A stretch of DNA of 64,000 nucleotides from Gemmatimonas sp. Its GTDB lineage: Bacteria > Gemmatimonadota > Gemmatimonadetes > Gemmatimonadales > Gemmatimonadaceae. Below, piece by piece: positions 45,589-53,880 of this stretch (its first letter is position 1; the number at the start of each line of letters is the position of its first letter). The DNA lies in NCBI RefSeq assembly GCF_031426495.1, contig NZ_JANPLK010000084.1, positions 62,001-126,000 on the forward strand. Reading direction: 5' to 3'. The position numbers and the translations under genes are program-made. The notes beneath the pieces were generated by a model. It did no database searches. It had not been told where the DNA came from and saw only the letters and a list, made by a program, of their open reading frames with translations.

Positions 45589-47979
45589 CTACTGGATCGT
45601 CGCGGCGAACCGTCGCAACCGCAAACTGTTCGAGACCACACTCACCGAGCTGAAGGCCATCGCGGCACTGGCCAGAATGGGGCTGAGCAGCAGTCCGAAG
45701 GCGGGATATAATACACCCGCTGCCACCGGAATACCGATCACGTTGTAGACGAAGGCCCAGAACAGGTTCTGTTTCATCGTGCGCATGGTCCGTCGCGAGA
45801 GCGCGATGGCCTGGGCCGCCGTCCGCAGATCGCCGCGCATCAGTACAATATCCCCCGCCTCGATGGCGACGTCGGTACCGGTGCCGATCGCCATGCCGAC
45901 ATCGGCTTGCGCCAGGGCCGGGGCGTCGTTGATGCCGTCGCCGATCATCGCCACTACACGTCCCAAGGCCTGCAGGCGGGTGATCTCCGCGACTTTGCCG
46001 GCCGGGAGCACCCCCGCGACCACGCGATCGATGCCAGCCAGGCGCGCTACCGCGTCGGCGGTACGCTGATTGTCGCCCGTGAGCATCACGACCTCGAGAC
46101 CCATGGCGTGCAATTGCGTGATCGCGGCCCGTGAACTCTCCTTGATGGGATCGGCGACGGCGATCACGCCGGCGAGTACGCCATCGATCGCCACGAACAT
46201 CGGCGTCTTGCCGTCATTGGCCAAGCGATCCACATCGGCCTGCGCCGATGCCGTATCCACCGAATAGTCGGCCATGAGCGCCGCGTTCCCGACGGCGATC
46301 GCGACGTCGCGGCCCGTCGTCGCGTCGCCATCACGCACGACGCCGATCGCGCCGCGGCCGGTCTGCGATTCGAAGCTGTGGGGTTCAGTCACCGTGAGCC
46401 CCAGCCCCCGCGCATGGCGCACGATCGCATCGGCCAACGGATGTTCGCTGCGTGACTCGATCGACGCGACCAGCCGCAGCAGGTCGTGCTCGCGACCCAC
46501 GAACGCGCCGTCGATGGCGAGGACCACGTCGGTGACCGCGGGCTTCCCCTCGGTGACCGTGCCGGTCTTGTCGAGCACCACCGTGTTGAGATCGCCGGCG
46601 CGCTGCAGGGCTTCGCCCCCCTTGATGAGCACACCCAGCTCGGCTCCCTTCCCGGTCGCCACCATGACGGCGGTCGGCACGGCCAGGCCCATTGCACAGG
46701 GGCAGGCGATGATCAGCACGGCCACCGACGCGGCAAAGGCGCGCACCGCCGGTGCGCTATCCGCCGCGACGAACCACACCATGAACGTGAGCACCGCCAG
46801 CGACAGAACGACCGGCACAAAGATGCCCGAGATGTGATCGGCCAGCCGTTGAATCGGCGCCCGCGAGCCCTGCGCATCGCGCATCAGCTTCACGATCTGC
46901 GCCAGTACGCTATCGCCACCCAGCGTGGTGGCGCGGAATCGAAAGGCGCCGGTGGCGTTGATGGTGCCGCCGATCACGCGGTCGCTAACCCCCTTCGTGA
47001 CCGGCATCGATTCCCCGGTCAGCATGCTCTCATCGACGGCGCTGCTACCGGCGAGCAGCTCGCCGTCAACAGGAATGCGCTCGCCGGGGCGCACGATCAC
47101 GGTATCGCCGGCCATCACCGACTCGACCGGCAAGTCGAGCTCCTGCTCGTCGCGCAGCACGCGCGCGGTTTTCGGCTGCAGGTGTACCAACGCCCGCAAC
47201 GCCGACGAAGTGCGCTGCTTGGCGCGCGCCTCGAACATATTGCCGGTGAGAATCAGCGCGATGATGAGCACCACGGCTTCGTAGTACACATCGGGTGCCA
47301 CCCCCCGACGCACGAAGAATTCGGGGGCGACGGTTGCCACCACGGAGTACAGAAACGCGGCGCCGGTACCGACCGCCACGAGGGTGTTCATGTCGGCGGC
47401 GTGATGGCGAAAGGCGGACCACGCACCGGTGTAGAAGTGCCGTCCGGCCCAGGTCATCACGCCCAGCGTGAGCGCCAGCAGCAGCCAGGTGGTGACGCGC
47501 GGATCGATGGCGTACATCCACGGCGCCACACGGCGGAGCGCGGGGTCAAGCACCGTCATCGACCAGCGCATGAAGGGATCGCCGACGGCGGACGCGCCGC
47601 CGTGCGCGTGCATGGTGGCCGCCAGCTGGCTCATGAGCGGCATGGAGATGATCATGGCCATCGCCCCGGCGATGCCACTCACGATCGCCTTGCGGCGCAG
47701 GGTGAGGTACTCCGTGGTGGTCGCGCGATCGCGCGCTTCCTGCTCTTCAAATGCCGACTGATCCGGCGGGGCCAGCGCGGCCCCGTACCCCGTGTCGACA
47801 ATGGCCGCCACGAGGGCGTCAGGCGACGTGGCGGTCGGATCGAAGGTCACGGTCGCATTGTGCATCATGAGATTGACCGTCGCGTCGCTGACGCCCGGCT
47901 GTTTCTGCAGCGTGCGCTGCACTCGTGACTGGCACGCGGCGCACGTCATACCGCTGACCGGAATGCGAATGGTGTCCAT
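45589..47979 (-). CDS. copA: Copper-exporting P-type ATPase
   Basis: 796 residues. One N-terminal HMA domain with GMTCAACQSR (Cys13, Cys16), an A domain (DESMLTGESMPV), eight predicted helices with the Cu-site CPC motif at Cys426-Pro-Cys428 (IIACPCAMGLAVPTA), the phosphorylated Asp470 in VLDKTGTVTEGKP, and the hinge MIGDGINDAPALAQADVGMAIGTGTD. These are P1B-1 ATPase features for Cu+ export. Helix 7/8 signature NVIGIPVAAGVLYP is also present. It is encoded downstream of a cupredoxin and CopZ and should be induced by copper. Start 47979 lies 28 bp after the cupredoxin stop. Confidence 0.96.
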   Translation of the reverse strand: MDTIRIPVSGMTCAACQSRVQRTLQKQPGVSDATVNLMMHNATVTFDPTATSPDALVAAIVDTGYGAALAPPDQSAFEEQEARDRATTTEYLTLRRKAIVSGIAGAMAMIISMPLMSQLAATMHAHGGASAVGDPFMRWSMTVLDPALRRVAPWMYAIDPRVTTWLLLALTLGVMTWAGRHFYTGAWSAFRHHAADMNTLVAVGTGAAFLYSVVATVAPEFFVRRGVAPDVYYEAVVLIIALILTGNMFEARAKQRTSSALRALVHLQPKTARVLRDEQELDLPVESVMAGDTVIVRPGERIPVDGELLAGSSAVDESMLTGESMPVTKGVSDRVIGGTINATGAFRFRATTLGGDSVLAQIVKLMRDAQGSRAPIQRLADHISGIFVPVVLSLAVLTFMVWFVAADSAPAVRAFAASVAVLIIACPCAMGLAVPTAVMVATGKGAELGVLIKGGEALQRAGDLNTVVLDKTGTVTEGKPAVTDVVLAIDGAFVGREHDLLRLVASIESRSEHPLADAIVRHARGLGLTVTEPHSFESQTGRGAIGVVRDGDATTGRDVAIAVGNAALMADYSVDTASAQADVDRLANDGKTPMFVAIDGVLAGVIAVADPIKESSRAAITQLHAMGLEVVMLTGDNQRTADAVARLAGIDRVVAGVLPAGKVAEITRLQALGRVVAMIGDGINDAPALAQADVGMAIGTGTDVAIEAGDIVLMRGDLRTAAQAIALSRRTMRTMKQNLFWAFVYNVIGIPVAAGVLYPAFGLLLSPILASAAMAFSSVSVVSNSLRLRRFAATIQ

Positions 47980-48007
47980 TAAACCTCCTGGTGGCCCGTG
48001 GGCGCCG

Positions 48008-48424
48008 TTAGGCGACGGCGATCACGGAACCGCGCAGCATGCTCATGCCGCACATGAATGCGTAGGTCCCAGCCTTGGGTGGTGTGATCTCGATCGTCGT
48101 CTGTTGCCCGGTCGGGAGAAATCTGCGGATCCCGAAGTCGGGGAAGACGACCTCGTCGGAACAGCTCCCGGTATCCCGTCGGTCAAAGATCAGGCGGACA
48201 GGCTGTCCCGCCGGGACCTGCACCGACTGCGGGCTGTAGCCGCCGTCGACCGTGATCGTGATGCTCGGCGGTCCCGCAGCCGCCGTGGCCCCGGACGTGG
48301 CGGTGGACGCCACGGCCGAGGCGGTGACCGACGCGGTCACCGGCGACGACGCGAAGAAGTACCAGTTGACCCAGGCGATGGTGGCGGTGCCACCCAACAC
48401 GACGATCCACTCGATACCGGTCAT
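48008..48424 (-). CDS. Membrane-anchored cupredoxin-like protein
   Basis: 138 residues from ATG 48424. One N-terminal hydrophobic segment (MTGIEWIVVLGGTATIAWVN) and an Ala/Ser/Thr linker precede a cupredoxin-fold domain. TGSCSDEVVFPDFG and TYAFMCGMSMLRGSV carry two Cys and two Met in the usual positions of the Cupredoxin_1 (PF13473-type) family, indicating a copper-binding site facing the periplasm. It lies between copZ and copA and probably buffers or delivers copper for export. No redox partner is visible. Confidence 0.8.
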   Translation of the reverse strand: MTGIEWIVVLGGTATIAWVNWYFFASSPVTASVTASAVASTATSGATAAAGPPSITITVDGGYSPQSVQVPAGQPVRLIFDRRDTGSCSDEVVFPDFGIRRFLPTGQQTTIEITPPKAGTYAFMCGMSMLRGSVIAVA

Positions 48425-48437
48425 GGCGGTCTCCGGC

Positions 48438-48647
48438 TTAGGTCGCGGAAACGACGTGGTAGCCTTCTTCTTCAACCGCCTTGGCAATGTCCGTCGGCGT
48501 CGTCGCGGTCGGGTCGTACGCCACCGACGCGGTCCCGATGGCCACCTGGTCGACGGTGACGCCGGGAACGCCCTTCAGGGCGCGGGTGACACCGGCCACG
48601 CAATGGCCGCAGGTCATGCCGGAGATCTGCATCGTGAGCTTGTCCAT
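48438..48647 (-). CDS. copZ: Copper chaperone (HMA domain)
   Basis: 69 residues. A single ferredoxin-fold HMA domain with SGMTCGHCVAGV giving Cys13 and Cys16, the Cu+ site. A cytoplasmic chaperone that hands copper to CopA. It is the first gene of the copZ-cupredoxin-copA unit, and 13 bp separate it from the next gene. The promoter with TTGACA is 49 bp upstream of its start. Confidence 0.95.
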   Translation of the reverse strand: MDKLTMQISGMTCGHCVAGVTRALKGVPGVTVDQVAIGTASVAYDPTATTPTDIAKAVEEEGYHVVSAT

Positions 48648-48695
48648 CGGGTCGCTCCAATTGAAACGGGGAGAGAGGCAGGTGCCCTTGTGTTC

Positions 48696-48726
48696 TAAAT
48701 ATCGATACCCCCCACCCCTATGTCAA
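48696..48726 (-). promoter_or_regulatory. Putative copZ operon promoter with G-rich spacer
   Basis: On the minus strand, TTGACA (48726-48721) is followed after 17 bp by GATATT (48703-48698, -10-like, 4/6); TATTTA at 19 bp is a weaker alternative. The spacer holds GGGGTGGGGGGTAT, a G-rich half-site reminiscent of CsoR operators. No regulator gene is in the window, so the regulator is unknown. Confidence 0.5.
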
Positions 48727-48778
48727 CTGGGTTTGGAGGCGCTGCAGGCGGCTTTGGGCGATCCAGCGGAACCGATCG

Positions 48779-48862
48779 CGCAGAGAGGCAGCGAGCGCAG
48801 AGCACGCAGAGGGCGCCACTTGTGATCGTCTCTGCGTACTCTGCGCTCTCTGCCTCTCTGCG
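48779..48862. repeat. 33-bp imperfect inverted repeat (CTCTGCG-type)
   Basis: Left arm 48779-48811 and right arm 48830-48862 pair over 33 bp with 2 mismatches (18-bp loop). Both arms carry repeated AGAG/CTCT and GCAGAG/CTCTGC units. It lies between the copper operon and the FG-GAP gene, 65 bp before ATG 48927. It has no T-run, so it is more like a dispersed palindromic repeat than a plain terminator. Confidence 0.85.
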
Positions 48863-48926
48863 TGAACAGGCACCGGCATGAGGCGTCGACGCTGGCGAGC
48901 GATTGCAACGTGCAGCAGGTTGGGGC

Positions 48927-50090
48927 ATGCACCTCTCTCGATCTGTTGCCGCGCTGCTCGCGCTGTCGTTGCCGATTCACGCCGCGAATGCCCAGCTCGC
49001 GCTGCCGCAGTTCGATCGCGTGCTCCTGCTCGAGACCACCGCCGAAACGTCGGCCAACGCCAGCATCGGGGACGTGAACGGCGACGGCACGCCGGATATC
49101 GTGCTGGCGAAGGGGCGGCATTGGCCGCTGGTGGACCGGGTGCTTCTGGGCAACGGCAAGGGCGGCTTCGCGCCGGCTCGCGACCTCGGCATCGCGTCCG
49201 ACCGGTCGTACGCGGCGCGGTTGGTGGATATCGACCGGGACGGCGATCTCGACGTCGTGCTCAGCAACGATCGTCCCGACCCGAGCCTCGTGTATCTGAA
49301 CGATGGGACGGGGCACTTCACGGTGGGGTCCTCGTTCGGAAAGGCCGAGTGGCCGACGCGCAACGCCAGTGTCGCCGACGTCAATGGCGACAGCTTGCCC
49401 GACATCATTGTGGCCAACCGCTACGGCAAGAATCCCGGCGGCAACTACCTGTGTCTCAATCGCGGGGCGGGCCGGTTCGACGACCAGTGCCTCCGCTTTT
49501 CACGGGAGTCGGCGACTACGATCACGCCCGCCGACGTGAATCGGGACGGGCTCGTCGACCTCATCGTGCCGCACCGCGACGGCGGGCAGAGCATGGTGTA
49601 TCTGCAGCACGCACGCAGTGGACCCGAGCCCGGGTTCACCGGTGTGCCGTTCGGTCCCGCCGACGCCGCGATCCGCGCGTCGGAGTCGGGTGACTTCACT
49701 GGCGACGGCCTCGTGGATCTCGTCGCCATCGACGAAGCGAATGGTCTCTCGCTCTACGCCGGTACACGCGACGGTGTCTTTGCCGCCGGTGTGTCGCTTG
49801 GCCGGGAGCAAACGGCGCCGTACGCGCTGGCGGTGGGTGATCTCAACGCCGATGGCCTGACCGATATCGTGGTGGGCTACGTCGAGGCAGAGTCGGTGGC
49901 GTACATCCGCACCGGCACCACCTTCGCGCGGGTACGGTTCGGCGACGGCCGGGGCACCGTGTACGGCTTTGCGATCGGAGATGTGGACGGGGACGGACAC
50001 GTGGACATCGCCGCCGGGCGCTCGGAGGCACCGAATGTGCTGTACTTCGGCGCGCGCCGTGCGCTGAAGCCCGCTCCTCGCCGACGATAG
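48927..50090 (+). CDS. Exported FG-GAP/VCBS-repeat protein
   Basis: 387 residues from ATG 48927 with a signal peptide ending near AANAQ. At least five Asp-rich calcium-type repeats are seen (IGDVNGDGTPDIVLAKG, LVDIDRDGDLDVVLSND, VADVNGDSLPDIIVAN, PADVNRDGLVDLIVPH, VGDLNADGLTDIVVGY, IGDVDGDGHVDIAAGR), typical of FG-GAP beta-propellers. Such proteins bind or display ligands on the surface; no catalytic domain is evident. The downstream DUF1801 gene starts after 11 bp. Confidence 0.8.
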   Translation: MHLSRSVAALLALSLPIHAANAQLALPQFDRVLLLETTAETSANASIGDVNGDGTPDIVLAKGRHWPLVDRVLLGNGKGGFAPARDLGIASDRSYAARLVDIDRDGDLDVVLSNDRPDPSLVYLNDGTGHFTVGSSFGKAEWPTRNASVADVNGDSLPDIIVANRYGKNPGGNYLCLNRGAGRFDDQCLRFSRESATTITPADVNRDGLVDLIVPHRDGGQSMVYLQHARSGPEPGFTGVPFGPADAAIRASESGDFTGDGLVDLVAIDEANGLSLYAGTRDGVFAAGVSLGREQTAPYALAVGDLNADGLTDIVVGYVEAESVAYIRTGTTFARVRFGDGRGTVYGFAIGDVDGDGHVDIAAGRSEAPNVLYFGARRALKPAPRRR

Positions 50091-50101
50091 GTACCGCCGC
50101 C

Positions 50102-50482
50102 ATGCCCAATGAGGTGGACGTACTGCTTGCCACGCTCGACCATCCGCAGCTCGATGCCATGCACGAGTTGCGGCGTATCATCCTGCAGGCCGACCCGCGA
50201 ATCGGCGAATCGGTGAAGTGGAACGCTCCCAGCTTTCACACCGCTGAGCACTTTGCCACGTTCCACCTGCGCGCCAAGACCGGTTTTCAGCTCGTGCTGC
50301 ACTTGGGGGCCAAAGGACGACCCGACGCGACGGTGCGCGCGACCGTTCCCGACCCGCACAGGCTGCTGCAGTGGAAGAGCGCCGACCGTGCCATCATCGC
50401 CCTGCGTGATCTGGCCGATGTCGACGCCAAGCGTGACGCGCTGTCGCAGATTCTGCGGCATTGGATCGAGGAGGTCAACTGA
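50102..50482 (+). CDS. DUF1801-domain protein
   Basis: 126 residues. LDHPQLDAMHELRRIILQADPRIGESVKWNAPSFHTAEHFATFHLRAKTGFQLVLHLGAKG matches the DUF1801 pattern (KWNxPSFxxxxxFATF). The function is unknown; these proteins are small and cytosolic. Its stop overlaps the ATG of the following sigma-factor gene (TGATG at 50480-50484), so expression is coupled. Confidence 0.85.
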   Translation: MPNEVDVLLATLDHPQLDAMHELRRIILQADPRIGESVKWNAPSFHTAEHFATFHLRAKTGFQLVLHLGAKGRPDATVRATVPDPHRLLQWKSADRAIIALRDLADVDAKRDALSQILRHWIEEVN

Positions 50483-51441
50483 TGTCGCCGAACGCTGTCG
50501 CGGCGATCGACCTCGAGGCGCATCGGGCCGCACTGACCGGTCACTGCTACCGCATGCTGGGTTCGGTCGTGGATGCCGAAGACGCGGTGCAGGAGACCAT
50601 GCTGCGGGCCTGGCGCGCACTCGAGAAATTCGACGGTCGCTCGGCGTTGGGCACGTGGCTGCATCGCATCGCCACCAACGTGTGTCTCGATGCGCTCGGC
50701 GATCGCACGCCGCGCGTGCTGGCGTTCGACGACATGCCGCGTTCCGCGACCACCGACGAACTCACGACGCGTCCCCGCGCGCACTGGCTCGAGCCCATCC
50801 CAGATGTGCGCGCGATCCCGAGTACCGACGATCCGCACGAGCGCGCCGTGATGCGCGAGCATCTGCGACTGGCCTTCGTGTCGGCGTTGCAGGCGCTGCC
50901 GCCTCGTCAGCGCGCGGCCCTGATTCTCACGCAGGTGCTCAACTGGTCGGCGGCGGAAGTGGCCGACTGCCTCGACCTCAGCACCGCCGCGGTGAACAGC
51001 GCGCTGCAGCGCGCCCGCGCCACGCTCGACGCGCGCCGCTCGAATGCGCCCGCCGGTACGCCGCTGGCGTTGAACGCGCAGCAGCAGCGCACACTCGAGC
51101 GTTTCGTGGCCGCCTTCGAGGCGTATGACGTGCCGGCCCTCACCGCACTGCTGCGAGACGATGTGGTCATGTGCATGCCGCCCTTCGCGTTCTGGCTCCA
51201 GGGACCGTTGGACGTGGCCGCCTGGCTCACGGGCCGCGGCGCCGGGTGCAAACCGTCGCGGCTCGTGGCCACGCAGGCCAGCGGTGCGCCGGCGTTTGCG
51301 CAGTACCGGCAGAATGGGGCCGAGCCTTGGTCGCTGATCGTGCTCGACTTCGTCGGTGATCGCATCGGCACGATGCACTACTTCCTTGATACCGAGACGC
51401 TATTTCCACACTTCGGACTACCGATGCGGCTCGACCGATGA
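50482..51441 (+). CDS. ECF-type sigma factor with C-terminal SnoaL-like domain
   Basis: 319 residues. Sigma region 2 is TGHCYRMLGSVVDAEDAVQETMLRAWRALEKFDGRSALGTWLHRIATNVCLDAL, region 4 is LQALPPRQRAALILTQVLNWSAAEVADCLDLSTAAVNSALQRARATL. The C-terminal third (FVAAFEAYDVPALTALLRDDVVMCMPPFAFWLQG) resembles the SnoaL-like tail of ECF41-type or SigX5-type factors, which controls their activity without a separate anti-sigma factor. Coupled to DUF1801. Targets unknown. Confidence 0.88.
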   Translation: MSPNAVAAIDLEAHRAALTGHCYRMLGSVVDAEDAVQETMLRAWRALEKFDGRSALGTWLHRIATNVCLDALGDRTPRVLAFDDMPRSATTDELTTRPRAHWLEPIPDVRAIPSTDDPHERAVMREHLRLAFVSALQALPPRQRAALILTQVLNWSAAEVADCLDLSTAAVNSALQRARATLDARRSNAPAGTPLALNAQQQRTLERFVAAFEAYDVPALTALLRDDVVMCMPPFAFWLQGPLDVAAWLTGRGAGCKPSRLVATQASGAPAFAQYRQNGAEPWSLIVLDFVGDRIGTMHYFLDTETLFPHFGLPMRLDR

Positions 51442-51514
51442 TTTTCGGGTGGATGGCGGGTCGAAGAGATATATGCCGATCGTCTACGCCATCTCCCGCA
51501 CACCCAATCCTCCC

Positions 51515-51922
51515 ATGAGCACCGCCCGAAAAATCTTCCTCAACATCTCGGTGAAAGACCTGGACGCCACAAAGGCGTTCTTCACCGCGCTCGGCTTCAC
51601 CTTCAACCCACAGTTCACCGACCAGAACGCGGCGTGTATGATCGTGAGCGACGAGGCCTACGTGATGCTGCTCACCGTGCCGTTCTTCGGGGGATTCACG
51701 ACGAAGGCACTCTGCGATACCCGCACGCACACCGAGGCGCTGTTCGCGCTGAGTTGTGAGAGTCGCGATGACGTGAACGCGATGGTGCAGAAAGCGGTGG
51801 CGGCCGGCGGACGGGAAGCGATGCCGGTACAGGATCACGGGTTCATGTACGCCTGGAGCTTCTACGACCTGGACGAGCACCACTGGGAGGTGTTCTGGAT
51901 GGACCCCACCACGATCCAGTAG
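51515..51922 (+). CDS. VOC-family (glyoxalase/bleomycin resistance fold) protein
   Basis: 135 residues from ATG 51515; the frame is open for 53 more codons upstream but lacks homologous features. STARKIFLNISVKDLDATKAFFTALGFTFNPQFTDQNAACMIV and SFYDLDEHHWEVFWMD match the paired beta-alpha-beta modules of VOC proteins. HHWEVFWMD holds a potential metal-ligand Glu, and the first strand lacks His, so metal-dependent catalysis is not shown. Probably PhnB-like or a small-molecule-binding member. Confidence 0.85.
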   Translation: MSTARKIFLNISVKDLDATKAFFTALGFTFNPQFTDQNAACMIVSDEAYVMLLTVPFFGGFTTKALCDTRTHTEALFALSCESRDDVNAMVQKAVAAGGREAMPVQDHGFMYAWSFYDLDEHHWEVFWMDPTTIQ

Positions 51923-51975
51923 CGCCAAAGCCACCCGAGAGGGGAGACCAAGGCAGCGGCGCGGGTGCCATTGTC

Positions 51976-51995
51976 GGCGGGTGTCCGCCATTTTT
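51976..51995 (+). terminator. Weak hairpin terminator after VOC gene
   Basis: GGCGG (51976-51980) pairs with CCGCC (51985-51989) around GTGT, followed by ATTTTT (51990-51995). It lies 54 bp after the VOC stop and before the polysaccharide cluster; the stem is short. Confidence 0.45.
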
Positions 51996-52038
51996 CGTGA
52001 CGCCCGTCGCCTGCCCGCTCCCTCTTCCGTCGTCTCGC

Positions 52039-53043
52039 ATGCCTGTCGCCCCACAACGGATCGTCGTCACAGGCGGTGCCGGTTTTCTCGGCTCGCACCT
52101 GTGCGAACTGCTGCTGTCGCAGGGGCACGAGGTGCTGTGTGTCGACAACTTCTTCACGAGTTCGCGGCGCGGGGTCGAGCATCTGCTCGACTACAAGCGC
52201 TTTGAACTGCTGCGGCACGACGTCACGATGCCGCTGAATGTGGAAGCCGACGAGATCTACAACCTGGCCTGCCCGGCGTCGCCCGTACACTACCAGCACG
52301 ATCCGGTGCAGACCACCAAGACCAGTGTGATCGGCGCGATCAACATGCTGGAACTGGCGAAACGCCTCCGGGCCAAGGTGTTGCAGGCGTCTACGTCGGA
52401 GGTGTATGGTGACCCGATCGTACACCCGCAGTCGGAGTCATACTGGGGCAACGTGAATCCGATCGGTCCGCGTTCCTGCTACGACGAAGGCAAGCGATGC
52501 GCCGAAACGTTGTTCTTCGACTACTACCATCAGGATCAGGTGCGCATCAAGGTCGTGCGCATCTTCAACACCTACGGTCCGCGCATGCACCCCAGCGACG
52601 GGCGCGTGGTGTCGAACTTCATCATGCAGGCGCTGCGCGGCGACGACATCACGTTGTTCGGTGACGGCGAACAGACGCGTTCCTTCTGTTACGTGAGCGA
52701 TCTCATCGACGGACTGCATCGCATGATGCAGACACCCGATTCGGTCGTCGGGCCGATCAACCTCGGCAACCCCGAAGAGTGCACCGTGCGCGTGCTCGCC
52801 GAAACGATCATCGGTCTCACCGGTTCGCGCTCGCAGCTTGTGCGCCGCCCGCTGCCGCCCGACGATCCGCGCCAGCGTCAGCCGGATATCACGAAGGCGC
52901 GCGAGGTGCTAGGCTGGGCGCCGAGCGTCTCGATGCAGCTTGGTCTGGCGAGCACGATTGCCTACTTCGACACGCTGCTCGCGAGTGGAGAAGTGCCGGA
53001 GCTCATCGGCGGGGCGGGGCTGGCGAACGCCGCGGAGCCGTGA
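52039..53043 (+). CDS. uxs: UDP-glucuronate decarboxylase (UDP-xylose synthase)
   Basis: 334 residues from ATG 52039. An extended SDR with NAD site GGAGFLGSHLCE and catalytic Tyr-x-x-x-Lys in SCYDEGK. The segment ESYWGNVNPIGPRSCYDEGKR and the FNTYGPRMHPSDGRVVSNFI, PLPPDDPRQRQPDI motifs are typical of UXS enzymes, which convert UDP-GlcA to UDP-xylose. It is the first gene of a polysaccharide cluster. Its stop overlaps the GTG start of the GT2 gene (GTGA). Confidence 0.92.
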   Translation: MPVAPQRIVVTGGAGFLGSHLCELLLSQGHEVLCVDNFFTSSRRGVEHLLDYKRFELLRHDVTMPLNVEADEIYNLACPASPVHYQHDPVQTTKTSVIGAINMLELAKRLRAKVLQASTSEVYGDPIVHPQSESYWGNVNPIGPRSCYDEGKRCAETLFFDYYHQDQVRIKVVRIFNTYGPRMHPSDGRVVSNFIMQALRGDDITLFGDGEQTRSFCYVSDLIDGLHRMMQTPDSVVGPINLGNPEECTVRVLAETIIGLTGSRSQLVRRPLPPDDPRQRQPDITKAREVLGWAPSVSMQLGLASTIAYFDTLLASGEVPELIGGAGLANAAEP

Positions 53044-53867
53044 GCGCGCCCGTGAGCGCCTTTGCGATCCAGGAGTACGGTGACGCGCGCGTGGCGGCGG
53101 TGATTCCCGCGCGCAACGAGGCGCACACCATTGCCGAAGTCGTGCGCGAAACCGCGCGCTACGTGCACGACGTGCTGGTGCTCGATGGCGGGTCGCGCGA
53201 TGGCACGGCGGAACAGGCCCGTGCCGCGGGGGCCCGCGTGATCACCGACCGCGGGCGGGGTAAAGGCGCCGCCGTGCGACAGAGTCTCGGCGAGACCACG
53301 GCCGACATCGTCGTGTTCCTCGACGCCGACGGTTCGCACGATCCGGCCGATATTCCGTCGCTGGTGCGGCCGGTGCTGGCCCGAGACGCCGAGTTGTGTG
53401 TGGGTAGCCGCTTCTCTGGTGGTACGGACGAACTGTCGGTCACGGTAGGGCAGCTGATTCGCACGATCGGCAACATCTCGATGAACATCGCGATCAACCG
53501 GCGCTTCGACGTCGCCCTCACCGATACGCTGAATGGCTTCCGCGCCGTTCGACGCGAGGTCGCGCTCGAGGTCCAGCTCGCCGAAGACCGGCACACCATC
53601 GAGCAGGAAATGGTGATGAAGGTGCTGACGTACGGATATCGAGTCGTGAACCGGCCCACGCATGAATACGCGCGGCTGTTCGGCACGAGTCACATCGCGG
53701 TGTGGCGCGAATGGCCTACGTTCGTGCGCTGCGTGCTGGTGAACATCTTCCAGCCGCAGCGCGCACGGTCATACGCGTCGAACACGCATGGTGCGCGGGT
53801 CAAGCCGGCGCTGGAGACCTGGATGCGCGAGAGTCGGCCGCACGAGCGCACGTCGGCCGGCTCGTGA
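53040..53867 (+). CDS. GT2-family glycosyltransferase
   Basis: 275 residues from GTG 53040, which overlaps the uxs stop. GT-A fold: AAVIPARNEAHTIAEVVRETARYVHDVLVLDGGSRDGTAEQARAAGA, FLDADGSHDP (DxD), GSRFSGGTDELS, and TDTLNGFRAVRREV. It resembles dolichyl-phosphate or polyprenyl-phosphate mannosyl/glycosyl transferases (DPM1-like), which load a sugar on a lipid carrier. No C-terminal membrane helices are evident. Next gene starts 13 bp later. Confidence 0.88.
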   Translation: MSAPVSAFAIQEYGDARVAAVIPARNEAHTIAEVVRETARYVHDVLVLDGGSRDGTAEQARAAGARVITDRGRGKGAAVRQSLGETTADIVVFLDADGSHDPADIPSLVRPVLARDAELCVGSRFSGGTDELSVTVGQLIRTIGNISMNIAINRRFDVALTDTLNGFRAVRREVALEVQLAEDRHTIEQEMVMKVLTYGYRVVNRPTHEYARLFGTSHIAVWREWPTFVRCVLVNIFQPQRARSYASNTHGARVKPALETWMRESRPHERTSAGS

Positions 53868-53880
53868 CGGCCTCCGAACG

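Noticed and set aside
46486..47928. 480-codon plus-strand ORF opposite copA
   Set aside because: Shadow of copA with skewed composition; copA carries complete P-type ATPase motifs.
48779..48862. CRISPR or attC site
   Set aside because: Only one pair of inverted arms, no spaced direct repeats, no cas or integrase gene and no attC R/L core boxes recognised.
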